From contig CAIJPI010000180.1 of NCBI GenBank assembly GCA_903822525.1, forward strand, positions 1 through 46,370: a DNA stretch of 46,370 bases. The letters are read 5' to 3'. The notes under the pieces were generated by a model, which searched no databases, was not told the DNA's origin, and saw only the letters and a program-made list of their open reading frames with translations. Source of the DNA: an uncultured Bacteroidales bacterium. GTDB taxonomy: Bacteria > Bacteroidota > Bacteroidia > Bacteroidales > UBA4417. How positions within the stretch are numbered: position 1 is the stretch's first letter; the number at the start of each line of letters is the position of its first letter. A program made the translations under genes and the position numbers. This document shows, piece by piece, positions 33,098 through 40,514 of this stretch.

Positions 33098-34171
33098 TTA
33101 GTATTCTTTTTCTTTTTTGCTGAATGCCAGTGGATTTTTATTCAACTCAACCCAAAGACTTCGGTTTTTAAATATTTCACAGGCCAGGTATGTTGCCGCG
33201 CGCATCGAATCAGCCGAAGCCTGGTCCTTGCCAGCAATGTCAAATGCGGTACCATGTGCAGGTGAAGTGCGCACATATGGCAACCCGGCAGTATAGTTTA
33301 CTCCGTCTTCAAAATTTAAAGTTTTAAATGGGATAAGTCCCTGATCATGATACATGGCTAATACAGCATCAAATTGCTTATACCCCGATGAAGCAAAAAA
33401 GCCATCAGCAGGATAAGGCCCATAAACAAGGAATCCCTTTTGCTGTGCGGCTTGTATTGCCGGGGTAATTATTTCCTGCTCCTGGTTGCCGATCAGACCA
33501 CCATCGCCGGCATGTGGATTCAGTCCAAGGATGGCAATACGAGGCTTACGGATGTTAAAATCTTTACGGAGCGACTCCTCAAGTATCAATATTTTATCCG
33601 AAATCAGTGCAGTTGTGATTGTTTTTGCAACCTGATCTATCGGAATATGCTCGGTGACAACTCCGATACGGAGGTTTTCACCTACCATAAGCATCAGGTA
33701 TGACGTAATCCCGAATTTTTCTGCCAGGTAACCTGTGTGCCCTGTAAATGGTTTTTGCGCTGCTTCCTGTACATTGTGTTTATTAACAGGGGCCGTAACC
33801 AATACATCGATAAGTCCATTTTTTAGATCTTCAACTGCTGAATCTATTGCTAGCAAAGCCATTTCGCCGGCTACAACAGTCGATTCGCCAAGATCAATTT
33901 TAATCTCTTTGTCCGTGAGGTTTATCAGGTTTACTTTTTTGGTTGATGCTTGATCCGCCGACCTGATAAGATTAAAACTAAAATCAGGAATATTCAACAT
34001 TTTGCGATGGTACGAAGCGGCTTTGGATGTACCGTAAACAATAGGCGTAAATAGCTCAGTAATGCGCTGGTCGAGGCAGGTCTTGATAATTACCTCATAG
34101 CTTATGCTGTTAATATCACCGTGGGTTATGCCTACAGCAATTCTGTTTTCATTTTCAGAAGTTCGGATCAT
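33098..34171 (-). CDS. pdxA: 4-hydroxythreonine-4-phosphate dehydrogenase
   Basis: NAD-dependent dehydrogenase of the DXP-dependent pyridoxal phosphate pathway; 357 residues. AVGITHGDINSISYEVII replaces the more usual GDPxGIGPE start, a form seen in Bacteroidota. Metal and substrate residues are in VTAPVNKHNVQ and FTGHTGYLAEKFG, then GLNPHAGDGGLIGNQE and AMYHDQGLIPFK. PLYVRTSPAHGTAFDIAGK-like text (PYVRTSPAHGTAFDIAG) is close to the C-terminus, as expected. PLP is the cofactor of the alanine racemase half of the next gene downstream, an attractive but unproven link. A TAtcTTTG box lies 26 bases upstream of the ATG. Confidence 0.93.
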   Translation of the reverse strand: MIRTSENENRIAVGITHGDINSISYEVIIKTCLDQRITELFTPIVYGTSKAASYHRKMLNIPDFSFNLIRSADQASTKKVNLINLTDKEIKIDLGESTVVAGEMALLAIDSAVEDLKNGLIDVLVTAPVNKHNVQEAAQKPFTGHTGYLAEKFGITSYLMLMVGENLRIGVVTEHIPIDQVAKTITTALISDKILILEESLRKDFNIRKPRIAILGLNPHAGDGGLIGNQEQEIITPAIQAAQQKGFLVYGPYPADGFFASSGYKQFDAVLAMYHDQGLIPFKTLNFEDGVNYTAGLPYVRTSPAHGTAFDIAGKDQASADSMRAATYLACEIFKNRSLWVELNKNPLAFSKKEKEY

Positions 34172-34197
34172 GCTTTTCCTGATTATTTCGCTTGCTG

Positions 34198-34205
34198 CAA
34201 AGATA
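34198..34205 (-). promoter_or_regulatory. Promoter -7 box TAtcTTTG for pdxA
   Basis: The plus strand reads CAAAGATA, giving TATCTTTG followed by CA on the minus strand, 26 bases before the pdxA ATG. Confidence 0.5.
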
Positions 34206-34267
34206 AGCTTTTGGCGTCATTGTTTATTCTTATAGTTCAAATTGTTACTTTTGTTTACATAGAGCCG

Positions 34268-34275
34268 TATATTTG
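34268..34275 (+). promoter_or_regulatory. Candidate -7 box TAtaTTTG facing the metallophosphoesterase
   Basis: TATATTTG on the plus strand. A TTG lies upstream with a 23-base spacer. It would give a leader of about 250 bases. Confidence 0.3.
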
Positions 34276-34534
34276 AACTTGAATTTATAATTTTAGTTGC
34301 AAATAAATTGCTTTTGTATTTAATTAACCTGATAGTTTTGAAGGGCCAGGTAGTAGTGCCAGATTTAATTTTGATCCAATTACTGCTTACCTTCATTCTG
34401 ATTGCCGCTGATATGGTGCTATCCGAAAACTGTTCTAAGTCTATAATAAACTCTTTTTCAGTAAATTTTTATCCCGACACATTAGGCACCACATTTTTAT
34501 CAATTTAACCGGTACGAACCTGACTCTCTGCACA

Positions 34535-35410
34535 ATGAACACCTGTTTTTTCGTATGTGATCTCCATGGCCGGAAACCCTTGTACAAGGCTCTCCTGAAA
34601 GCTATTAAAAAGGAGAAACCGGATTTTGTATTTCTGGGAGGCGACTTGCTGCCAAACAGGAAAATGAATCAAATTGCAAAAACAGATGAGGAAAGTAGCT
34701 TTATTCCGGATTTTTTATTCCATGAATTTAACAGTCTGAAAGAATCAATGAAATGTGATTATCCGGATGTTTTCCTTATTCCGGGGAATGACGATCGCGC
34801 AATTATATACAATGCTGTTGCCGAAGGCGAAAAAGCCCACTTATGGCGCGACCTCCATAACCATTGCGTTGTTATTGGGAAATACCGGTTCTACGGGTAT
34901 GGCTGTGTTCCTCCTACGCCGTTCCGACTGAAGGACTGGGAAAGATTTGATATGCTGCTCACTACGAACCCTGGTTGTATTTCTCCGGTCGATGGATATC
35001 ACTCTTTGCCTCAGGGTCATGATGGTAAGAATACTACGATTTATAATGATCTTCAGGTCCTGACGAAAGATAATGGTCTTGAATTCGGCGTATTTCTGTT
35101 TCATTCGCCCCCATATCATACATTGCTCGATCAGGCTGCTATTCGAAATGAAAATGCTGAGTTTCCAAACTCATTCATACATGTCGGCAGTAAAGCAATC
35201 CGCAATCTGATTGAAGAAAAACAGCCATATATTACCCTGCACGGACATATTCATGAATCGACCCGCATTTCGGGGGAATGGAAACAGACATTAGGCCGCA
35301 CTCTTTCAATTTCTGCCGCACATGATGGCCCGGAACTGTCTCTGGTAAAGTTTGATCTGAAGGACCCTTTCTCGGTAACACGAAGGTTAATTAAGGCGCC
35401 AAGTCTTTGA
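34535..35410 (+). CDS. Calcineurin-like metallophosphoesterase
   Basis: 291 residues with the full set of binuclear-metal motifs in order: CDLHG (D9, H11), FLGGDLLPNR, IPGNDDRAI, FLFHSPPYHT and LHGHIHES. It has no signal peptide or membrane segment, so it is probably cytoplasmic. The substrate cannot be told from sequence; members act on nucleotides, phosphoproteins or nucleic acids. It is transcribed alone, in the opposite direction to pdxA and convergent with pepA. The stop is about 65 bases from the pepA stop, and that gap holds a nonad repeat. Confidence 0.85.
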   Translation: MNTCFFVCDLHGRKPLYKALLKAIKKEKPDFVFLGGDLLPNRKMNQIAKTDEESSFIPDFLFHEFNSLKESMKCDYPDVFLIPGNDDRAIIYNAVAEGEKAHLWRDLHNHCVVIGKYRFYGYGCVPPTPFRLKDWERFDMLLTTNPGCISPVDGYHSLPQGHDGKNTTIYNDLQVLTKDNGLEFGVFLFHSPPYHTLLDQAAIRNENAEFPNSFIHVGSKAIRNLIEEKQPYITLHGHIHESTRISGEWKQTLGRTLSISAAHDGPELSLVKFDLKDPFSVTRRLIKAPSL

Positions 35411-35454
35411 TGTAAGATATAGTTTATGGATGAAAGGTGTTAAAAAACAAAACT

Positions 35455-35481
35455 CTTTAAACCCTTCAAACCCTTTCAACC
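35455..35481 (-). repeat. 9-bp tandem array D across the pepA stop
   Basis: On the plus strand CTTTAAACC CTTCAAACC CTTTCAACC, three nonads in register, then CCCC. In the pepA sense this is GGTTGAAAG GGTTTGAAG GGTTTAAAG. The pepA TGA stop (35476-35478) is inside the first sense-strand unit. Confidence 0.8.
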
Positions 35482-36936
35482 CCCCAAATCCATTTTCGGG
35501 AATTCTTTAACAAAATCAAAAAGCAGGCGAACGCCAACTCCGGTTCCCCCAGCTGTTCTGTAACCATCACGTTTATCCAGGAAAGCAGGGCCTGCAATAT
35601 CAAGGTGAATCCAGGGGTATTCAGTGAAGTGCTGTAAGAATTTTCCTGCTGTAATTGCTCCTGCAAAACGCCCTCCGACATTCTTGAGGTCAGCAATCTC
35701 CGACTTCAGCATTTCTTCATAATCATCCCAGAAAGGGAACTCGGCAATCCTCTCGCAAACATTGAAGCTTGATCGTACAAGTTGTGGAAAGTAATTTTCC
35801 GCCTTATTATGCATGCCGGCGATCCCTATATTGCCTAATGCAGCTTCAGCAGCTCCTGTTAGAGTAGCAACGTCGATTACACACAAAGGGTCATATTTTT
35901 TGGCATACGTTAAAGCATCTGCCAGGATCAACCTGCCTTCGGCATCAGTATTCAATACTTCTACCGTGGTTCCATCCATCATAGTGATAATATCCCCGGG
36001 AACATAGGCGTTTCCATCAGGTCTGTTGTCTGTTGCAGGTACCAGGGCTACTACATAAACCGGTAATTTTGCAAGAGCTATGGCATATAATGCTGAAGCC
36101 ACAGCAGCAGCACCCGACATATCACATTTCATAGTGTCCATGGATGCAGTAGGTTTCAGACTTAATCCGCCTGTATCGTAAACCACTCCTTTTCCAACAA
36201 AAACAATCGGGTTAGCATTCACAGCGCCTTCGGGTTTGTATTCCATAATGCTGAAGGTAGGGGGATCGATGCTTCCAAAATTTACAGCCAGAAGCCCACC
36301 CATTTTCATGGCTTCAATCTTCTGCTTGTTAAGTATTTCAATCTTTATACCGGCTTCATTCGACATCTCTGTAAAATGAAATGCAAGCTTTTCAGCATTT
36401 AGAGTTAAGAGAGGTTCATTTACAAGTGACCGGCAGGTATATACAGCTTTACAGAGAATATTGAGTTCCGATATTTCTTTCTCCGAAATACCTCTGCTAA
36501 AAATCTCTATCTTTTGTAAACTCGATTCTTTTTCTACCCTGTCTTTGCGGTACTTCAGAAACTGGTAATTGCCCAGAGCCAGCCCTTCAGCAAAAGCCAG
36601 GGTTTCAACAGGCAATAAGCCGGTATCTATAATGCAAACCGTTTCTGACTTGTGGTCATTTAAGGTACTTAGTATACCTTCGCCGGTTTTCCTGCATTTC
36701 TCAAGTTCCTTTTCTTTGGTTGTTCCATTGTTTGATCCCAGTTTATAGACCACCGATATTTGTCCGAGCTTATTTATAGTTACTAAATTTCTATCCTTTT
36801 TAGCCAGCATAAGGGTAATATACTCAGTTTCCGGGCCATCGAAAGTTTCTCCTGGAATATCTGATATTGCAGATATAAGGTAAACGTTATTGCTTTTAAG
36901 ATTGATGTCTGAAGTTTTTGTGATTTCTGGTTGCAT
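35476..36936 (-). CDS. pepA: Leucyl aminopeptidase family (M17) peptidase
   Basis: 486-residue cytosolic M17 aminopeptidase with two metal ions. The catalytic C-terminal half has FVGKGVVYDTGGLSLKP with the metal lysine and aspartate, MKCDMSGAAAVASALYAI, the signature NTDAEGRLILADALTYA, and ATLTGAAEAALGNIGIAG. The N-terminal domain (1-160) is weakly conserved, as usual in the family. PYVPGDIITMMDGTTVEV-like text precedes the signature. The C-terminus ends FPKMDLGG, where the last codons merge with a G-rich nonad repeat, so the tail may vary in length between strains. ATG start at 36936. Role: peptide turnover. Confidence 0.93.
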   Translation of the reverse strand: MQPEITKTSDINLKSNNVYLISAISDIPGETFDGPETEYITLMLAKKDRNLVTINKLGQISVVYKLGSNNGTTKEKELEKCRKTGEGILSTLNDHKSETVCIIDTGLLPVETLAFAEGLALGNYQFLKYRKDRVEKESSLQKIEIFSRGISEKEISELNILCKAVYTCRSLVNEPLLTLNAEKLAFHFTEMSNEAGIKIEILNKQKIEAMKMGGLLAVNFGSIDPPTFSIMEYKPEGAVNANPIVFVGKGVVYDTGGLSLKPTASMDTMKCDMSGAAAVASALYAIALAKLPVYVVALVPATDNRPDGNAYVPGDIITMMDGTTVEVLNTDAEGRLILADALTYAKKYDPLCVIDVATLTGAAEAALGNIGIAGMHNKAENYFPQLVRSSFNVCERIAEFPFWDDYEEMLKSEIADLKNVGGRFAGAITAGKFLQHFTEYPWIHLDIAGPAFLDKRDGYRTAGGTGVGVRLLFDFVKEFPKMDLGG

Positions 36937-37066
36937 TTATTAAGGTATTTAATAATTAGTTTAGATGTGAAACAAAAATGAATGACTTTATGATTTCGAA
37001 AACAAAATCAAATGTCCAAAATTTATTTTGAATTTGAACTGATTGTCCTGAAATTTTGATCTTTCA

Positions 37067-37098
37067 CTCTGAAACTCTGGAACCTTGAAACTCTGAAA
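37067..37098 (-). repeat. 8-bp tandem array E just after the comM stop
   Basis: On the plus strand CTCTGAAA CTCTGGAA CCTTGAAA CTCTGAAA, four octads in register with two variants. In the comM sense it is TTTCAGAG-type repeats starting 7 bases after the TGA. It lies in the 170-base comM to pepA gap. Confidence 0.85.
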
Positions 37099-37105
37099 CA
37101 TTTTT

Positions 37106-38644
37106 TCACCCGCCCCAGGTTTCCCTGTCGAGGCTCCGATAATGGATAGCCTCAGCCAGATGTTCGGTTTTAATATCACTGCTGTTATCAAGATCGGCAA
37201 TTGTGCGCGATACTTTCAGTATTCTGTCATATGCCCGGGCTGATAAGCTTAGTTTTTCCATAGCTGTCTTCAGCAAATCATGGCCTTCTTCAGTGATTAT
37301 GCATATCTGCCTGAGCATTTTACTGCTCATTTGAGCATTGCAGTGTATATTCTTACTTTCTTTATATCTGTCTTCCTGCTTAAGTCTGGCAAGGGTAACC
37401 CTTTCACGGATAGTGGCACTTTTTTCTGACTGTCGCAAGCTTGTTAGTTCTCTGAAAGGCACAGGTACAACCTCAACATGTATATCAATGCGATCAAGTA
37501 GAGGTCCCGAAATTTTATTCAGGTATTTCTGCACGATTCCCGGTCCGCAAACGCAATCTTTTTCAGGATGATTATAGTAGCCGCAAGGACATGGGTTCAT
37601 CGCTGCAATCAGCATGAAACTTGCCGGGTATGTAACCGAGAATTTTGCCCTCGAAATCGTAACAACTCTATCTTCAAGGGGCTGCCGAAGTACTTCAAGA
37701 ACTGTACGTTTAAACTCTGGCAGCTCATCCAGAAACAAAACTCCGTTATTGGCAAGTGAAATCTCACCAGGTTGAGGGTTTCCCCCACCACCTACAAGAG
37801 CAACGTCCGAGATGGTATGATGAGGACTCCGGAATGGCCGGATGCTGATGAGAGAAGCTTCCCGTTCCATTTTTCCGGCTACGGAATGGATTTTAGTTGT
37901 TTCCAATGCTTCGCGCAGATTAAGTGGCGGGAGAATAGAGGGAAGACGCTTGGCCAGCATCGTTTTACCTGCCCCGGGGGGACCTATCAGTATCACATTA
38001 TGCCCGCCTGCAGCTGCAATTTCTAAAGCGCGTTTTATGTTTTCCTGCCCTTTTACATCCGAAAAATCAAATTCGTAATTATCCAGGTGCGAGTAAAATT
38101 CCTCACGGGTATTTATAATAACAGGTTCAATATGAAGGCTGCCTTCCAGAAACCGGATTACTTCATCAAGTGTGTTAATTCCGTAAACTTCAAGGTCGTT
38201 TACTATTGCAGCTTCTCGGGCATTAACAGCTGGCAGTATAAAGCCTTTGAATCCATTGTCGCGGGCTTCGATAGCAATGGGTAAGGCTCCTTTAATAGGT
38301 TGCAGGCTGCCATCAAGTGATAATTCGCCCATTATAATATATTTATCCAGATTATCTGTAATCAGTTGTTCCGAAGCAGCCAACAATCCAATAGCAATGG
38401 GTAAATCATAAGATGAGCCTTCTTTTCTGATATCAGCCGGGGCCATGTTTATAATAATCTTTTGCCTGGGGAACTTATACCCAATATTTCGCAAAGCTGC
38501 CTCAATACGCTGATGACTCTCCTTTACCGCATTGTCAGGAAGCCCTACCATCGAAAACTGAATACCTTGATCTACATTAACTTCAATGGTAATTGGTGTA
38601 GCACTGATCCCTTGTATTGCACACCCAAATGTTTTAAATAGCAT
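37106..38644 (-). CDS. comM: YifB/ComM family Mg-chelatase-like AAA+ ATPase
   Basis: 512 residues. The N-terminal Lon-protease-like fold (ChlI domain, 20-145) is followed by the AAA+ module: [42 protein letters not shown] with Walker [12 protein letters not shown] as Walker B, and the family block [17 protein letters not shown]. ComM in other bacteria is a hexameric helicase that promotes branch migration during integration of transformed DNA; whether this organism is transformable is not shown here. ATG start at 38644. The best-formed promoter in the window is immediately upstream and would give a leaderless mRNA. Confidence 0.93.
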   Translation of the reverse strand: MLFKTFGCAIQGISATPITIEVNVDQGIQFSMVGLPDNAVKESHQRIEAALRNIGYKFPRQKIIINMAPADIRKEGSSYDLPIAIGLLAASEQLITDNLDKYIIMGELSLDGSLQPIKGALPIAIEARDNGFKGFILPAVNAREAAIVNDLEVYGINTLDEVIRFLEGSLHIEPVIINTREEFYSHLDNYEFDFSDVKGQENIKRALEIAAAGGHNVILIGPPGAGKTMLAKRLPSILPPLNLREALETTKIHSVAGKMEREASLISIRPFRSPHHTISDVALVGGGGNPQPGEISLANNGVLFLDELPEFKRTVLEVLRQPLEDRVVTISRAKFSVTYPASFMLIAAMNPCPCGYYNHPEKDCVCGPGIVQKYLNKISGPLLDRIDIHVEVVPVPFRELTSLRQSEKSATIRERVTLARLKQEDRYKESKNIHCNAQMSSKMLRQICIITEEGHDLLKTAMEKLSLSARAYDRILKVSRTIADLDNSSDIKTEHLAEAIHYRSLDRETWGG

Positions 38645-38648
38645 ATCT

Positions 38649-38679
38649 CAAAATTAATATCAGGATAAATGTACGTCAA
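38649..38679 (-). promoter_or_regulatory. Full promoter TTG-N20-TAatTTTG for comM, at the start codon
   Basis: On the minus strand ATTG, 20 bases, then TAATTTTG, the consensus spacing (19-21) for Bacteroidota. Only 4 bases separate the box from the comM ATG, so the RNA would start at or next to the start codon. Confidence 0.6.
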
Positions 38680-38800
38680 TTTCAATAATATGCCGAATCT
38701 GTATCAGAAAATTTGTAAAATTGTGATTACTTTGTCCGATTTAAAATTGATTTTTGAACTTTTTAGAAATTGAACCGTTCTACATTTAAACAACTAAAAC

Positions 38801-39007
38801 ATGTTACACAAACGAGAGGAAGATAACAACGAAATCAAATCCCCATGCCGGGGGGTGTGTACTCTTGACCATAAAGGAAAATGTGTAGGTTGTTTTCGCA
38901 AACTGGATGAAATCGCAAACTGGAGCGTATATAATGATTATCAGAGAAGTGAGATTTTAAAAATGGCTCAGCTACGTATGCAACTGCCAGAAATTTTTAA
39001 CAGTTAA
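38801..39007 (+). CDS. DUF1289 domain-containing small protein
   Basis: 68 residues. KSPCRGVCTLDHKGKCVGCFRKLDEIANWS (about residues 12-42) is the complete DUF1289 signature, with four cysteines (CRGVC and CVGC) that probably bind a metal or cluster, and the family's conserved DEIANW. The function of the family is unknown. The ATG at 38801 is preceded by AAACAACTAAAAC, with no Shine-Dalgarno. It is divergent from comM and convergent with ndh, and stands alone. Confidence 0.88.
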   Translation: MLHKREEDNNEIKSPCRGVCTLDHKGKCVGCFRKLDEIANWSVYNDYQRSEILKMAQLRMQLPEIFNS

Positions 39008-39053
39008 ATCAAGAATTTATAGCATCCATATTTTAGTTCAACAGTTGATTCCC

Positions 39054-40343
39054 TCATTCTTTATCCTTCCCGATTTTCGTTGGTTTTATAATTAACCGTA
39101 GCGATTGATCATAGGTTACATAATTCCAAAACCAGTTAATAAAAATCAATAATCTGTTTTTTATTCCAACTATTGCCATCAAATGGACAAACATCCAGGT
39201 GAGCCAGGCAAAGAATCCATGAAACTTTACAAAAGGCAATTCAACAACAGCTAGATTGCGGCCAATGGTTGCCATTGATCCCTTGTTGAAATAACGGTAT
39301 GGAACCATCGGTAGATTTTTATCCTTTCGCTTTAGATTCAAGGCCAGAAGTTTTGCTTGTTGGATAGCTGGTTGAGCCATCTGCGGATGACCCTCAGGGT
39401 ATTTCTCTTCAAGCATCAACGCATTATCGCCTATTGCAAAAATGTCATTATATCCTTCAATCTGATTGAATGCATTTACTTTTATCCTATTTCCTTTTGT
39501 ATAAATTTCGGGATCCAACCCTGGTATTTGCTTGCCTGAAACTCCTGCTGCCCAAACCATAGTTTTGGTCGGAATCTGAATGCTGTTATAAATACTGACT
39601 TTTCCCCCGTCATAATCACTAACCTGAGCATTACAAAGTACATTTACTCCCAGTTTTTGCAGATACTTTTCAGCTTGCCCTGCACTTTCTTGTGTCATGC
39701 CTGCTAAAACCCTGACTCCTGCTTCAATCAGGTAAATATTCATTTTTCTGAAATCAAGTTCCGGATAGTCTTTTGGAAGAATATACTTCTTCATTTCAGC
39801 AAGTGTCCCCGATACTTCAACCCCTGTCGGGCCACCTCCAACAACAACGATATTTAAAAGGGCCTGCTGCTTTTCTTCATCAGACTCGATCAGGGCATCT
39901 TCAAAGTTCTGTAAAATTGTGTTTCTTAAGAGTAAAGCTTCTGCTACTGATTTCATAGGTATAGCATTTTGTGCTATATGCTTCATCCCAAAGAAGTTGG
40001 TTGTAACACCCATAGCCAGTACAAGGATGTCGAAGTTTATGTTTCCGGATGAAGTTATTACTTCTTTTGCTGAATAATCTATGCTTAGAATTTCTGCAAC
40101 TCTAATAATAACATTGTCAGAGCGCTGAAAGATTTTTCTTAAAGGGAATGAAATAGCACTTGGTTCAAGCCCTGCAGTAGCTACCTGGTAAAACAGAGGT
40201 TGAAACTGATGAAAGTTATTCTTGTCGATCAGAACTATCTGGAAGGTGCTGTTTGCAAGCTTGGATGCTAATTTTAATCCCGCAAAGCCGCCGCCGGCAA
40301 TTAATATGCGTTTTTGCTGAGTGACTGGTATATTGAGTTGCAT
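39054..40343 (-). CDS. ndh: Type II NADH:quinone oxidoreductase (NDH-2)
   Basis: 429 residues, single-subunit, non-proton-pumping NADH dehydrogenase that feeds the quinone pool. It has an N-terminal FAD motif RILIAGGGFAGLKLASKLA (12-30), NNFHQFQPLFYQVATAGLEP, the NADH motif NIVVVGGGPTGVEVSGTLAEM (about 160-180), FAIGDNALM, and the quinone-site AQPAIQQAKLLALNLK. The C-terminal FFAWLTWMFVHLMAIVGIKN (about 375-395) is an amphipathic or membrane-binding segment. Presence of this enzyme shows a respiratory chain, which fits the NAD-linked SucAB more than KorAB. ATG start at 40343. Confidence 0.92.
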   Translation of the reverse strand: MQLNIPVTQQKRILIAGGGFAGLKLASKLANSTFQIVLIDKNNFHQFQPLFYQVATAGLEPSAISFPLRKIFQRSDNVIIRVAEILSIDYSAKEVITSSGNINFDILVLAMGVTTNFFGMKHIAQNAIPMKSVAEALLLRNTILQNFEDALIESDEEKQQALLNIVVVGGGPTGVEVSGTLAEMKKYILPKDYPELDFRKMNIYLIEAGVRVLAGMTQESAGQAEKYLQKLGVNVLCNAQVSDYDGGKVSIYNSIQIPTKTMVWAAGVSGKQIPGLDPEIYTKGNRIKVNAFNQIEGYNDIFAIGDNALMLEEKYPEGHPQMAQPAIQQAKLLALNLKRKDKNLPMVPYRYFNKGSMATIGRNLAVVELPFVKFHGFFAWLTWMFVHLMAIVGIKNRLLIFINWFWNYVTYDQSLRLIIKPTKIGKDKE

Positions 40344-40444
40344 TTAGGGAAATTAGAAGTATAACTATTAAACAATCTAAATCTGTTATAGTTCTATCCC
40401 TGTTTTGTTAAACAATGGATAAACTTAATTCAGAAGAAAGCCAT

Positions 40445-40477
40445 AAAAAAAATCCTGCATTTGCAGGATTTTTTTTA
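40445..40477 (-). terminator. Bidirectional terminator after the FadL-like gene
   Basis: AAAAAA-AATCCTGCA-TT-TGCAGGATT-TTTTTTT, a perfect 9-bp stem extended by A/T pairs, with a U-tract on both strands. It follows the stop of the porin gene (minus) by about 40 bases. Confidence 0.92.
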
Positions 40478-40514
40478 TAAAAAGGGTGAAAGTACTTGAT
40501 GTAACTTACCTCTG

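Larger units (their letters stand above)
34172..34534. other. Divergent intergenic region pdxA / metallophosphoesterase
   Basis: About 363 bases, A+T-rich. It contains back-to-back promoter boxes for pdxA (34198-34205, minus) and for the plus strand (34268-34275). A 66-codon plus-strand ORF from a TTG has no Shine-Dalgarno or known motif and is not called. About 230 bases before the metallophosphoesterase ATG remain unexplained and may be a long leader. Confidence 0.5.

Noticed and set aside
34308-34508. 66-aa hydrophobic plus-strand ORF before the metallophosphoesterase
   Set aside because: Starts with TTG, no Shine-Dalgarno, A+T-rich DNA easily yields hydrophobic codons; no family resemblance.
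36988-37200. 70-aa minus-strand ORF crossing the comM end and the octad array
   Set aside because: Its repetitive peptide text comes from reading the octads; it overlaps the well-supported comM frame.
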